Below are positions 42,731 through 51,177 of a stretch of 64,000 nucleotides of DNA, piece after piece. A model generated the notes under the pieces. That model did not search any database and had not been told where the DNA came from. It saw only the letters and a program-made list of their open reading frames with translations. The position numbers were made by a program, and so were the translations under genes. Position 1 is the first letter of the stretch. Every line of letters starts with the position of its first letter. The DNA is from Elusimicrobiota bacterium (lineage in GTDB: Bacteria > Elusimicrobiota > Endomicrobiia > Endomicrobiales > Endomicrobiaceae), in contig JAFXSD010000011.1 in NCBI GenBank assembly GCA_017525905.1, positions 1-64,000 of the forward strand. Direction: 5' to 3'.

Positions 42731-43663
42731 TTGAAAAAGGTATTAGTAGCAGTATTATTATTATCCATATCGGTTATAACGGTTCAAAAGGCTGAAGCCG
42801 TTTTTGAAGATACCTATTGGGGTGTAAGAGCTTTGGGTATGGGGGGAGCTTTTACTGCTGTAGTAAACGATTCCAATGCTCCGTTATATAATATCGCCGG
42901 AATAGCAAATTGTGCTCAAAAAGAAGTAACATTGATGGGTTCAAGATTGTTTGCCGGTTTGGAAGGTGTGGAAATTGCAGCAAATTATTTGGGATTTGAA
43001 TATCCTTTTTCTGAAAAGATAGGATCATTTTCTTTTGTATGGTCTTCGTTAAGTACTCCGGGATTGTCGAGATACGATACATTTAACATAGGTTATGCAA
43101 GAAGATTGAATGATGTATTTAATTTGAATACCGAAATAGTAAATTTAGCAGCCGGTTTAAACTTAAAATATTTAAGACAGGAAATAAATTTTGATGAAGA
43201 AGATGCGGACTTGTCCAGCAGCAAAGGTGCATTGACCGCAGATATCGGTATATTGGCACAATTTAAAAATGGTATAAGTTTAGGTTTCAGCAGCAAATAT
43301 TTAACTGCTCCGGATGTAGGTTTTAAAGAAAAAGATACAGTAAGTAATATAAATGTAATAGGTATAGCTTATTATACGGATTTGTTACCTTATGTAAAGA
43401 TACCTACATTTACGGTTGATTTGGATGTAGTGTTTATAGACGGTGAAGTAAAACCGAGATTAGGTATGGAAAGTTATGTTTTGAACGATAAGTTGGCAAT
43501 AAGACTTGGCGGAAGAGAAGAAGCTTTTGATATCGGTTTCGGATACGAGATTACATTTGCAAACGAATCAACATTGATAATAGATTATGCTTTTGAGTTG
43601 CCTTTTGAGATTGAAGAGAGTTATGGCTCACATTTCATAGCCATTTCATTTAGATTCAATTAA
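42731..43663 (+). CDS. PorV/PorQ-like outer-membrane protein E1
   Basis: 310 residues from a TTG start five bases after AGAGG. Signal peptide ends TVQKAEA. The mature start (VFEDTYWGVRALGMGGAFTAV, NAPLYNIAGIA) is typical of the PorV/PorQ or UPF0164 barrel family. Alternating beta strands run to a C-terminal aromatic/Asn end (SFRFN) as in outer-membrane barrels. PorV proteins act with type IX secretion in Bacteroidetes, but no other T9SS gene is seen here. Closest relative is E2. Confidence 0.87.
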   Translation: MKKVLVAVLLLSISVITVQKAEAVFEDTYWGVRALGMGGAFTAVVNDSNAPLYNIAGIANCAQKEVTLMGSRLFAGLEGVEIAANYLGFEYPFSEKIGSFSFVWSSLSTPGLSRYDTFNIGYARRLNDVFNLNTEIVNLAAGLNLKYLRQEINFDEEDADLSSSKGALTADIGILAQFKNGISLGFSSKYLTAPDVGFKEKDTVSNINVIGIAYYTDLLPYVKIPTFTVDLDVVFIDGEVKPRLGMESYVLNDKLAIRLGGREEAFDIGFGYEITFANESTLIIDYAFELPFEIEESYGSHFIAISFRFN

Positions 43664-43670
43664 ATTTAAC

Positions 43671-43699
43671 TTGTAAATATTTAATTGTTTTTGTATAAT
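43671..43699 (+). promoter_or_regulatory. Promoter of surface-protein module 2
   Basis: TTGTAA (43671-43676), a 17-base spacer and a perfect TATAAT (43694-43699), 44 bases before the A2 start. It indicates that module 2 can be transcribed separately from module 1. Confidence 0.6.
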
Positions 43700-43743
43700 A
43701 ATTCTGTTGTTAAATTTTTTTATAAATATAAATAATTAAATAA

Positions 43744-44553
43744 ATGAAAAAAATTTTTGGTTTCGTTTTTATTTTAACAAGTTTATTTGTTTGTTCAAAT
43801 ATAACTTTCGCAGCATTTCCTGAGGGTGGGGACCTTTCAACGGTTTCCGTCGTAGCCGATTTTACAGGCAGCGCAGTAGCAGATTTTTCTTTCGAATTAA
43901 AAGATATTTCCACGAATGTTTCTACAAGTACAATAAATTGGAATGTCCAGGATGTAAATTTTTCGCAATCTTCAAACCAATGGTTGTGGTCTACAACCTA
44001 TGCTGAAATAAAAGCTCATATAACGGTTAGTACTGTAAGTTATTATATATATCAAAAAAATACCGAAAGTTCTGTTTATAAATCTACTGTTCCCAGAACG
44101 ATTGATGTGTTTCAATCGAGCAGAACTTTTGCTTATAACGGTTTGGTAAATCAAAAAAAACAAGGCGGAGAAGTCGGAGGGTATATTCCTTTAAGTTACC
44201 TTATTACTTCAAGCAAGTTAAGTGGTTCCGATTTACAAAATAAATACAATCCTAATGAGATGAAAGAAACGAAAGTAGCAAGATATTTAACCGACAGACA
44301 AGATTATATAGCACATTATAATGGTGAAGAAGTTACAAGTACTGAATCTAATTTTAAAAGAGAGTATGCAATTATCGCATGTTTCGGCGGACCGGTTTTT
44401 AATGCTTATAACGAAGCCGGTGAATATGAGCCGTGGAGACCTGATCTTATAGATAACACTGCATACATATATTTTGGCGGGAACTTTGTTAATATTTCTG
44501 TCGGAGATATTTTTGGAACAGATCAAATTGTTATAGAAAAGGTTGTTGAATAA
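43744..44553 (+). CDS. Secreted protein A2
   Basis: 269 residues. Signal peptide MKKIFGFVFILTSLFVCSNITFA. Paralogue of A1: VVADFTGS start, VADFSFELKDIS, GGYIPLSYLITSS, then GGPVFNAYNEAGEY and DNTAYIYFGGNFVNI near the end, matching TAYMYFFGGFANI of A1. It is more charged than A1. No good Shine-Dalgarno is visible before the ATG. It is followed by B2 after 2 bases. Function unknown; same proposed surface role as A1. Confidence 0.82.
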   Translation: MKKIFGFVFILTSLFVCSNITFAAFPEGGDLSTVSVVADFTGSAVADFSFELKDISTNVSTSTINWNVQDVNFSQSSNQWLWSTTYAEIKAHITVSTVSYYIYQKNTESSVYKSTVPRTIDVFQSSRTFAYNGLVNQKKQGGEVGGYIPLSYLITSSKLSGSDLQNKYNPNEMKETKVARYLTDRQDYIAHYNGEEVTSTESNFKREYAIIACFGGPVFNAYNEAGEYEPWRPDLIDNTAYIYFGGNFVNISVGDIFGTDQIVIEKVVE

Positions 44554-44555
44554 TT

Positions 44556-45836
44556 ATGAATTTGAAAAAAGGTATATCATTATTCGTTATGTTATTTGCG
44601 GCAGCAACAGTTGCTTTTGCTGCTAATAGAAATGTTTATAGCGTGTATTCCGATAATTTTAACGGTTCACATTTTGATGCTGATGCTTCGGATGAAGATT
44701 CTATTAAGCTTTATACATGGTCGGGAACAATAAATCCTTCGTCTGTTGACAGTAATGCTCCTGAAGGTAAACAATATACAAGACTTTCATGGGTCGGAAA
44801 TCTTAATTGGAACGGTTGTGGTTGGACAAGTACAAATTCTAATGGCTATCAAGATATGTCCGCATATTATGGCGGTACAATTAAATTCTTGGTTCGTTCA
44901 TCAAATTCAAAGATAGTAAATTGTAGAGCGGGTATTGAAATAAATGGTAATTTAGTTTATAAAACATTGGAAGATTTAGGTTTTTCCGCTAACGGGCAGT
45001 GGCAAGAAATAACCTTTAGTCTTAATACAAGTACGGATTCGAATATCACTTCTGAAAATCTTGCAAAAACAAGTGCTTTGTTCATATTTTCCCAGGATAC
45101 ATTTGTCGAAGGTGGCAATGTCTTAGAAGTAGACAATATCCGTTGGGTAAAAAGCGGCAACCCTGCGGAATTTTCTGTTACAACAAAGAATGTTTCAAAT
45201 AATTCGGAAGTTTCGGATGGGGTAATATCTTTTTCTGCAGATTCTTTTGAAAAAGGTTGGTCTGTTGCAGAACAATATTTGGAAATGGATGTTGACGGGG
45301 AATTTCAGAATAACAATTGGAAGATAAGAGTTTATACCAATAATGATATAAACGGATTATATAATATCGATAATAAAAACGATGTTTTACCTATGGCATG
45401 GAAAATAAGTTGTTCCACTTTGCCGTATGTGTACACGGATTATGATGCTCAAGGTAATCCGTTTCAAAATAAAAACACTTATGAAATAGGTGAAAATAAA
45501 AGTGAAACTGGAGAATTTTTTGGATTATATGATGCCGGTAAAGTTGAGTTCCTTCAAAATGAAGGAGTGAAATGGTTGTATCCTTGGTTTTTTGTAAAGG
45601 CAAACGGAGATACAAGTGAATATTCTGTAATTTGGCAGAATGTTTCCGGTAATCCTTCACAATCCGGGTGTCATACTTTTGAAAACACTGATACAGGTGG
45701 TGCAGTTCATGAGTATTATGATGCACTTACAAATTTTTATGAAAGAAAACCGAAGTTATTTTTAGCATGTGATACAAAAAAAGCAACAGCTTCAAAATAT
45801 ACAGCAAGTTTAGTTTTGAATTTAAGTTATGAATAA
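44556..45836 (+). CDS. Secreted two-domain protein B2
   Basis: 426 residues, identical in length to B1. Signal peptide MNLKKGISLFVMLFAAATVAFA. Jelly-roll-like N-terminus (GYQDMSAYYGGTIKFLVRS, LEVDNIRWVK) and A-type C-terminal half (FSVTTKNVSNNSEVSDG, GWSVAEQYLEMDV, VLPMAWKIS). It is clearly the counterpart of B1 with dispersed substitutions along its length. Its stop codon overlaps the D2 start in ATGAATAA. Confidence 0.82.
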   Translation: MNLKKGISLFVMLFAAATVAFAANRNVYSVYSDNFNGSHFDADASDEDSIKLYTWSGTINPSSVDSNAPEGKQYTRLSWVGNLNWNGCGWTSTNSNGYQDMSAYYGGTIKFLVRSSNSKIVNCRAGIEINGNLVYKTLEDLGFSANGQWQEITFSLNTSTDSNITSENLAKTSALFIFSQDTFVEGGNVLEVDNIRWVKSGNPAEFSVTTKNVSNNSEVSDGVISFSADSFEKGWSVAEQYLEMDVDGEFQNNNWKIRVYTNNDINGLYNIDNKNDVLPMAWKISCSTLPYVYTDYDAQGNPFQNKNTYEIGENKSETGEFFGLYDAGKVEFLQNEGVKWLYPWFFVKANGDTSEYSVIWQNVSGNPSQSGCHTFENTDTGGAVHEYYDALTNFYERKPKLFLACDTKKATASKYTASLVLNLSYE

Positions 45837-47034
45837 TATGGAAAAGTTTTATACAAAAAAATCATTCTTAATAATGTTTATATTTTCAATATTGTTTTTA
45901 GGTATTGGTATTTGTTATGCTGCAAGTTCGGAAACATATAAAACAATATCTTCCGTAGCGGATTTTTCTTCCGTAACGCCTGCAGTTAAGCATGATAAAA
46001 TTCCTACTGTTTTAGCAAACGGAAAATTTAATGCAAAAGCTATAGTTTCTTTCGGTGGAGCTACAATGTCGGAAGCAAATCTTTATTTGGAATATAAGTT
46101 GGATTCTGTTAATATCAGTACTGTATCAATTAAAAAAGTAGCAACCAGAACAGATTATTATCTCGCAATACCGGAAGGAGTTATAACTGAAGATCTCGAA
46201 TCAATAGAATATAGAATTGTAGGTGAGTTTAAAATTAAAGGACAAAGTGAACCTTTTTATGCTTATGCTCCTTCATCAACTACGTTTGTAACAACTGATG
46301 TTATAAGTATTATAGAAGAAGATATTGATGGTTCTGAAAATAGTGAAATAAAAGTTTTCAGTGGAGATCAGTCTAAAGATGATGGTTATGTTACTGTTTC
46401 CGTCCCGAAAGGTGCATATGACGGAACACATAAGGTTACTGTGGATTTCCTTGAAGATGTTTCTTATGCAGATGCGTCATCATCTGGCCAAAGAGAGACT
46501 GTTATTTCGGCAGTATCGGTTGATGTTGATTCTGTTTCAGAACTTAAACAACCGATAACGATCAAAAATCTTCCATTGCAAACTGAAACTAAAGCAAATA
46601 GATTCTCTTTACAAATTTTTGATGGTGCTGAATGGAAAACCGTACCAAAAGCAAATTTGTCTGTAGATAAAAAGAATCAAACATATTCTTTCTCGGCAGA
46701 TACTTTAGGTACATACAGAGTATTGGAAACTATAGTGTTATCCGACTCGAGTTACAGACCGTCAAACAGAATAGTCGTAAAGAACAAAATTCCGGGCAGT
46801 TATCCCGGTTTTGAATTCAAATATTTGAAAGAAGGCGATAAAGTAAAAATATATAATTTGAAAGGTAAAAAAGTAGCAGAGCTCAGCAGCGGATCATCTG
46901 ATGGATTTATTTGGGAAGGTAAGAAAGGAACAAATAATTCCGGTGATTGGGTTGAAAGCGGAACATATATTTATCAGATTAAATTGAAAGACGGCGGCGA
47001 TGTTATAAGCGGAACAATTGCTTTCGTTTGGTAA
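45829..47034 (+). CDS. Secreted protein D2 with C-terminal FlgD-type Ig domain
   Basis: 401 residues. The ATG overlaps the B2 stop; a second ATG at 45838 would shorten it by three residues. The signal peptide is long and ends GIGICYA. The mature start contains SSVADFSS. The middle has a ZU5-like or Ig-like stretch (VTVSVPKGAYDGTHKVTVDF). The last 90 residues match D1 (RIVVKNKIPGSYPGFEFKYL, KVKIYNLKGKKVAEL, ESGTYIYQIKL, ISGTIAFVW). The D1 and D2 middles differ much more than their ends. Confidence 0.82.
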   Translation: MNNMEKFYTKKSFLIMFIFSILFLGIGICYAASSETYKTISSVADFSSVTPAVKHDKIPTVLANGKFNAKAIVSFGGATMSEANLYLEYKLDSVNISTVSIKKVATRTDYYLAIPEGVITEDLESIEYRIVGEFKIKGQSEPFYAYAPSSTTFVTTDVISIIEEDIDGSENSEIKVFSGDQSKDDGYVTVSVPKGAYDGTHKVTVDFLEDVSYADASSSGQRETVISAVSVDVDSVSELKQPITIKNLPLQTETKANRFSLQIFDGAEWKTVPKANLSVDKKNQTYSFSADTLGTYRVLETIVLSDSSYRPSNRIVVKNKIPGSYPGFEFKYLKEGDKVKIYNLKGKKVAELSSGSSDGFIWEGKKGTNNSGDWVESGTYIYQIKLKDGGDVISGTIAFVW

Positions 47035-47048
47035 AACTTATATAAAAA

Positions 47049-47975
47049 ATGAAGAAAACAGCAGCTTTATTATTATTAACCATAATGTTTTTTGCAGCTC
47101 AGCAGGTACAGGCTGCTTTTGACGATACCTATTGGGGAGTAAGAGCTTTAGGTATGGGTGGAGCATTTACGGCAGTATCTAACGATGCAAATGCACCGCT
47201 GTACAATGTTGCAGGTACGGCTTTTGTTGCTCAAAAAGAAGCAACTTTGATGGGTTCAAGATTGTTTGCCGGATTGGAAGGTGTTGAAGTCGGCGCAAAC
47301 TATGCCGGATATGTTCATCCTATAAGTACAAAAGCCGGTTCAATATCTTTTGCTTGGTCATCAATATCTACTCCGGGTTTAAGAAGAGAAGATACATTTA
47401 ATGTCGGTTATGCAAGAATAATAAACGATTTGGTTGGCTTAAACAGTGAAGTTGTGGAAATTGCTGCAGGTTTAAATTTTAAGTATTTATTGCAGGAAGT
47501 TAAGTTCGGTCCCACAGAAGAAGAGTTAGATACTTATAAAGGTGCTATGACCGGTGATATCGGTATATTGGCAATGTTTTCAAATGGCATCGGTATAGGT
47601 TACAGCAGTAAATATATAGTTCCTGCCGATATCGGTTTCATGGAAAAAGATGAAGTTAAAAATATAAATGTTTTAGGTTTAAGTTATTATAATGACGAAT
47701 TACCGTACATAAAAATTCCTTATTTCACAATTGCCTTGGATGTAATATTTAGAGATAATGAAACTTTTATAAGAGCCGGTGTAGAAAGTTATGTAATTGA
47801 TAGAAAACTGGCAATAAGATTAGGCGGAAGAGAAGAAGCATTTAATGTCGGTTTCGGTTACGAATTTTCTTTTGCTAATGCAACCAAACTGGTGGTAGAT
47901 TATGCATTTGAATTACCGATAGAAGTAGAAGACAGCTACGGTTCTCACTTCTTGTCGCTTTCCTTTAAATTTTAA
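47049..47975 (+). CDS. PorV/PorQ-like outer-membrane protein E2
   Basis: 308 residues. Signal peptide ends AQQVQA. Strongly similar to E1 along its length (FDDTYWGVRALGMGGAFTAV, LMGSRLFAGLEGVE, LAIRLGGREEAFNVGFGYEF), ending in the barrel-type SLSFKF. Of the duplicated genes this pair is the best conserved, so the barrel is under the tightest constraint. It is the last gene of module 2, converging on tenI; no strong terminator hairpin is visible, only T-rich sequence. Confidence 0.87.
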   Translation: MKKTAALLLLTIMFFAAQQVQAAFDDTYWGVRALGMGGAFTAVSNDANAPLYNVAGTAFVAQKEATLMGSRLFAGLEGVEVGANYAGYVHPISTKAGSISFAWSSISTPGLRREDTFNVGYARIINDLVGLNSEVVEIAAGLNFKYLLQEVKFGPTEEELDTYKGAMTGDIGILAMFSNGIGIGYSSKYIVPADIGFMEKDEVKNINVLGLSYYNDELPYIKIPYFTIALDVIFRDNETFIRAGVESYVIDRKLAIRLGGREEAFNVGFGYEFSFANATKLVVDYAFELPIEVEDSYGSHFLSLSFKF

Positions 47976-48036
47976 AATCAAGAACGTTTTTAATTGCAGT
48001 TTTTTTATTGTTGGTCGGGTTATGTCTGTTATTGTT

Positions 48037-48630
48037 TTATGGCTGTTTTTTTATAAGAAGATAATCTTTTTTCATGAGAGCAGACATTAAGCAGACACCT
48101 TCAATATTTATATCTTTTAATTGTTTTATTGTCTTTTCGTTTATTCCGCCTATTGCAAAAACCGGAACTGTTACATTTGCACAAATCTCTTTTAAAAAAT
48201 CAGTTCCTCTTGGCTGTAATCCTTTTTTGCAGTCTGTTTCAAAAATATGACCTGCAATAAGAAAAATATTTTGTTTTGTTTGTTCAACAAATCTTTGTAT
48301 GATTAGTGCTTCACTTAACGAATGTATTGAAACGGTAACATTAACAAACGAATTTAAAATATCTTTGTTTGTTATAAAATCTTTATAAGAAACTTGAACA
48401 TTTTTTATTTTTAATTTTTGTGCAATATTTATTTTTGTATTTATAAAAAATAAAACATTGTTTTTGTTGCAAATATCGTTGCATTTTACGGCAAACTTTT
48501 CATAAGTTTCGTCGTCCAAATCTTTTTCTCTTAAAATCAAAGCATAAAGATCTTCTTTACAAATATTTTCTATTTGCTCAAAAAAATCATTTTTACATAA
48601 CAGTCTGTTGGTTACACAAATTGTTTTCAT
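48037..48630 (-). CDS. ThiE/TenI-family protein, probably thiazole tautomerase
   Basis: 197 residues, a TIM-barrel of the ThiE/TenI family. ILREKDLDDETY and the GHIFETDCKKGLQPRG loop are closer in my memory to TenI than to ThiE, whose loop reads GPxFPTxTK. TenI isomerises the thiazole product of ThiG, while ThiE joins thiazole and pyrimidine units. It is the last gene of thiS-thiG-thiH-tenI, separated from thiH by an octamer repeat. If it is TenI, thiE must lie elsewhere. Confidence 0.75.
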   Translation of the reverse strand: MKTICVTNRLLCKNDFFEQIENICKEDLYALILREKDLDDETYEKFAVKCNDICNKNNVLFFINTKINIAQKLKIKNVQVSYKDFITNKDILNSFVNVTVSIHSLSEALIIQRFVEQTKQNIFLIAGHIFETDCKKGLQPRGTDFLKEICANVTVPVFAIGGINEKTIKQLKDINIEGVCLMSALMKKDYLLIKKQP

Positions 48631-48669
48631 AAAAATTTAACTTTTCACCCATTTAATTTTTTCAATTAT

Positions 48670-48747
48670 CTAGCTGTCGTTGACGTTTCTATGCATCTGT
48701 ACTTCTATGCATCTATACATCACTTTAAAATTGATTTCATCAAGTTT
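48670..48747. repeat. Octamer repeat and three-base-loop hairpin, thiH-tenI gap
   Basis: In the leftward direction the units read GATGTATA, GATGCATA, GAAGTACA, GATGCATA (48722-48680). An imperfect hairpin AAAATTGAT-TTC-ATCAAGTTT (48727-48747) overlaps the thiH stop codon. This is a half element with one array only. Confidence 0.7.
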
Positions 48748-49876
48748 AAAGTCTAATATGATTGCTGAAAACAGGATACAATCCTTTTTGTTTTATCGTA
48801 TCCACGATTTCCGCAACTGTTCTTGAATCGGAAATTTCAAATTGTTCATCACCTTTTGCTTCGTCTTTATGTCCGCCTACGGAAGTTTTTACACCTGCCG
48901 AAATTTTTGTTGCGCAAACCCCTATAACATTATCTCTGAAACCTGCTCTTTCTCTTGTGGAAATTGTTATGTCGGAAAACGGCATAAAAAGTCTGTAAGC
49001 ACACAACGCCTGGAACAATTGTTTTTCATTAACATAGTGTGGGTTTTGTTCTTTGTGCTCGTGAATGTACGGCCTTAATCTGGGAACGGAAAAACCTATT
49101 TTTATATCGGGATATTTTTGTTGCAGTAGATAAGCATGAACCGCGGTGGAAAAAGCATCTTTTCTAAAATCGTCTAACCCGAAAAGTATTCCGAGCGATA
49201 CACCTCTCATACCTGCAAGCGCGGCTCTTTCCTGAGCATAAAATCTATACTCAAAAACGGATTTCGGACCTGCCAAATGTAATTGTTTGTATCTTTCTTT
49301 GTTGTATGTTTCCTGATAAACACAAACGAAATCCGCTCCGCATTGGCAAAGATATTTATATTCGTCCGTATTTAACGGATAAATTTCTATTGATATGGAA
49401 GAAAAATATTTCTTTGCAAGTTTTACCGCTTCACCTATATATTCAACACTTGATGCACTTCTTGATTCTCCCGTAAGTATTAAAATATCTTCAAGCCCTG
49501 TTTTGGAAATTGCTTTAAATTCTTTTTCTGTTTCTTCTATGGTAAGTTTTCCTCTGTGTATATTATTTTTACAATTGTATCCGCAATAAGTGCACTGATT
49601 TTCGCAGTAGTTTGAAATATATAACGGAGTAAATAAAGATATACTTGAACCGAAATGTTTTCTCGTTTCGTATTGTGCTTTATGTGCAATTAAATTTAAA
49701 AAATCCGTTGCTGCGGGAGATAACAAAACTTTTAAATCTTCAATATCCAAAATTTCTTTGTTTAATGTTTTTTGAACATCGTTTTTTGTGTATATGTTAT
49801 AATCGTAACCGTTTGTTAAATTTAAAACTTGTTCCAACATGTCGGACTTTATTTGTTCCATGTTTTTATAAAACAT
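48746..49876 (-). CDS. thiH: 2-iminoacetate synthase (radical SAM tyrosine lyase)
   Basis: 376 residues. The radical-SAM cluster motif is C91-x3-C95-x2-C98 (CENQCTYC). SRERAGFRDNVIGVCATKISAGVKTSVGG near the C-terminus is typical of ThiH. It cleaves tyrosine to dehydroglycine and p-cresol, feeding thiazole synthesis. This is the oxygen-sensitive route, in place of glycine oxidase ThiO, so it fits an anaerobe. It starts 1 base after the thiG stop. Confidence 0.95.
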   Translation of the reverse strand: MFYKNMEQIKSDMLEQVLNLTNGYDYNIYTKNDVQKTLNKEILDIEDLKVLLSPAATDFLNLIAHKAQYETRKHFGSSISLFTPLYISNYCENQCTYCGYNCKNNIHRGKLTIEETEKEFKAISKTGLEDILILTGESRSASSVEYIGEAVKLAKKYFSSISIEIYPLNTDEYKYLCQCGADFVCVYQETYNKERYKQLHLAGPKSVFEYRFYAQERAALAGMRGVSLGILFGLDDFRKDAFSTAVHAYLLQQKYPDIKIGFSVPRLRPYIHEHKEQNPHYVNEKQLFQALCAYRLFMPFSDITISTRERAGFRDNVIGVCATKISAGVKTSVGGHKDEAKGDEQFEISDSRTVAEIVDTIKQKGLYPVFSNHIRL

Positions 49877-49877
49877 T

Positions 49878-50669
49878 TTATTTGTCCTCCAAAAAGTCTA
49901 TCAAAGGACTGGATGCTTCCGCTTTAAAATTAAGTACTCTGCCAAGTCCCGCAAGATAAGCTTTTCTTCCTGCAATAATTGCAAGTTTAAAAGCTTCTGC
50001 CATTTCGTCTATATTTTTGGCTGTTGCAATTGCCGTATTTATCATAACGGCAGCAGCACCTTCCTGCATGATTTCACATGCTTGGGAAGGGGAACCGATA
50101 CCTGCATCAACAATTACAGGCAACTTTATTTCATCTATAATTATTTTAATAAAATGTTTTGTGAGAAGTCCCAAATTGCTGCCGATAGGTGCGGCAAGCG
50201 GCATAATTGTTGCAGCTCCCGCATTTGCCAAATCTCTTGCAACATTTAAGTCCGGATACATATAAGGCATTACAACAAAACCTTCTTTTGCAAGAATTTC
50301 CGTCGCTTTTATGGTTTCGTAATTATCCGGTAACAAAAATTTTGTATCTTTTATAACTTCAATTTTTACAAAGTCTCCGCAACCGAGTTCTCTTGAAAGT
50401 CTTGCTATTCTAACGGCTTCTTCTGCAGTTCTTGCACCGGAAGTGTTGGGAAGCAGAGTTACGGTTTTTGGTATAAAATCTAATATGTTATATTCCGTTT
50501 TGGTGTTTGCTCGTCTTAGTGCAAGGGTTACGATTTCCGTCCCCGCACTTTTAACCGCAGCTTTTACCAAATCCAACGAAAATTTTCCCGAACCTAAAAT
50601 AAATCTTGAATTGAATTCGTGCCCTGCAATAACCAATTTATCATTTTTTTGATTCTCTGCCATTTTCAC
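49878..50669 (-). CDS. thiG: Thiazole synthase
   Basis: 263 residues. [18 protein letters not shown] start, Schiff-base Lys in [12 protein letters not shown], and the phosphate-binding [29 protein letters not shown] end. It condenses deoxyxylulose phosphate, dehydroglycine and ThiS thiocarboxylate. It partners with ThiH and ThiS encoded either side. Leftward ribosome site AAAGGAG. A heptamer repeat fills the 43-base gap to thiS. Confidence 0.96.
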   Translation of the reverse strand: MKMAENQKNDKLVIAGHEFNSRFILGSGKFSLDLVKAAVKSAGTEIVTLALRRANTKTEYNILDFIPKTVTLLPNTSGARTAEEAVRIARLSRELGCGDFVKIEVIKDTKFLLPDNYETIKATEILAKEGFVVMPYMYPDLNVARDLANAGAATIMPLAAPIGSNLGLLTKHFIKIIIDEIKLPVIVDAGIGSPSQACEIMQEGAAAVMINTAIATAKNIDEMAEAFKLAIIAGRKAYLAGLGRVLNFKAEASSPLIDFLEDK

Positions 50670-50674
50670 TCCTT

Positions 50675-50711
50675 TAATTATACATTGTACATTGTAAATT
50701 ATAAATTGTCC
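50675..50711. repeat. AT-rich heptamer repeat, thiS-thiG gap
   Basis: Units of the AATTTATA/AATTTACA/AATGTACA type directly precede the thiG ribosome site on the leftward strand. Confidence 0.6.
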
Positions 50712-50712
50712 T

Positions 50713-50907
50713 CTAACCGCCGCCTACAAAAGTTAAAACTTCCATAACATCCGTATCTTTCAAATTTACTGTGTTATATTTATCTTTAGAAACAATTTTA
50801 CCGTTTAATTCAATTACAATTCGTCCCATATTATAATTGTTGTTTTTCAAGAAGTCGGACAATGTTATTGTTTCTTTTAATGCAATATCTTTACCGTTAA
50901 CTCTCAT
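50713..50907 (-). CDS. thiS: Sulfur carrier protein ThiS
   Basis: 64 residues with a ubiquitin-like fold ending in VLTFVGGG. The terminal Gly-Gly is adenylated and converted to a thiocarboxylate, the sulfur donor for ThiG. The activating enzyme ThiF is not in the window. First gene of the leftward thiazole operon, with ribosome site AAGGAGAT. Its leader is a terminator that probably contains an HMP-PP riboswitch. Confidence 0.95.
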   Translation of the reverse strand: MRVNGKDIALKETITLSDFLKNNNYNMGRIVIELNGKIVSKDKYNTVNLKDTDVMEVLTFVGGG

Positions 50908-50925
50908 TTTATCTCCTTAATAAAA

Positions 50926-50987
50926 AAATAGAATATGAATGAAGTTTTTGGCGCCCGAGGTGGTGCCCCCCATAACATATTCTATTT
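50926..50987 (-). promoter_or_regulatory. Candidate HMP-PP (thiS-motif) riboswitch embedded in a terminator
   Basis: On the leftward strand AAAUAGAAUAUG (50987-50976) pairs perfectly with CAUAUUCUAUUU (50937-50926), and the stem runs into seven Us (50928-50922). This is a full intrinsic terminator just before thiS. Its 38-base loop is not random: it has a six-G run and an inner hairpin GGCACC-ACCUCG-GGCGCC with one A-C mismatch, followed by CAAAAAC. HMP-PP riboswitches (thiS motif) are known to place a tiny aptamer inside the terminator stem upstream of thiS. No TPP-riboswitch core is present. Confidence 0.68.
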
Positions 50988-51000
50988 AAAATGATAATTT

Positions 51001-51030
51001 ATGATACTATAAAATTTTACCTTTTGTCAA
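51001..51030 (-). promoter_or_regulatory. Promoter of the thiS operon
   Basis: Leftward TTGACA (51030-51025), spacer 18 and TATCAT (51006-51001). The expected transcription start near 50994 is only about 7 bases before the terminator-embedded riboswitch stem begins. Confidence 0.6.
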
Positions 51031-51070
51031 CAAAAATTCCGTCTTTTTTTTAATGTTAAAATATTCTATA

Positions 51071-51160
51071 ATTATAAACTATACATTGCCGTTTAGTTGT
51101 TAATTACAAGTTGCTGTTTTATCGTTAATTATAAATTATAAATTGTAAAATATAAATTGT
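51071..51160. repeat. AT-rich heptamer repeats upstream of purM
   Basis: Weaker units at 51071-51115 are followed by a tidy array (51125-51160) of AATTATA/AATTGTA heptamers ending 17 bases before the purM ATG. A TATAAT box lies at 51067-51072. Confidence 0.65.
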
Positions 51161-51177
51161 CGTATCGTGGGGGAAAA

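Noticed and set aside
42731-47975. A complete type IX secretion system
   Set aside because: Only PorV-like and FlgD-Ig-like genes are present. No PorK/L/M/N, SprA/Sov or PorU-type gene is visible, so T9SS cannot be claimed.
50908-51030. A TPP riboswitch upstream of thiS
   Set aside because: The conserved CUGAGA and ACCUGAUC elements are absent on the leftward strand; the leader is only a terminator with an embedded 38-base insert.
51157-51177. An upstream TTG start for purM adding seven residues
   Set aside because: The extra residues translate the heptamer repeat end and the G-run ribosome site; the ATG at 51178 is correctly spaced from GGGGG and matches the family start.
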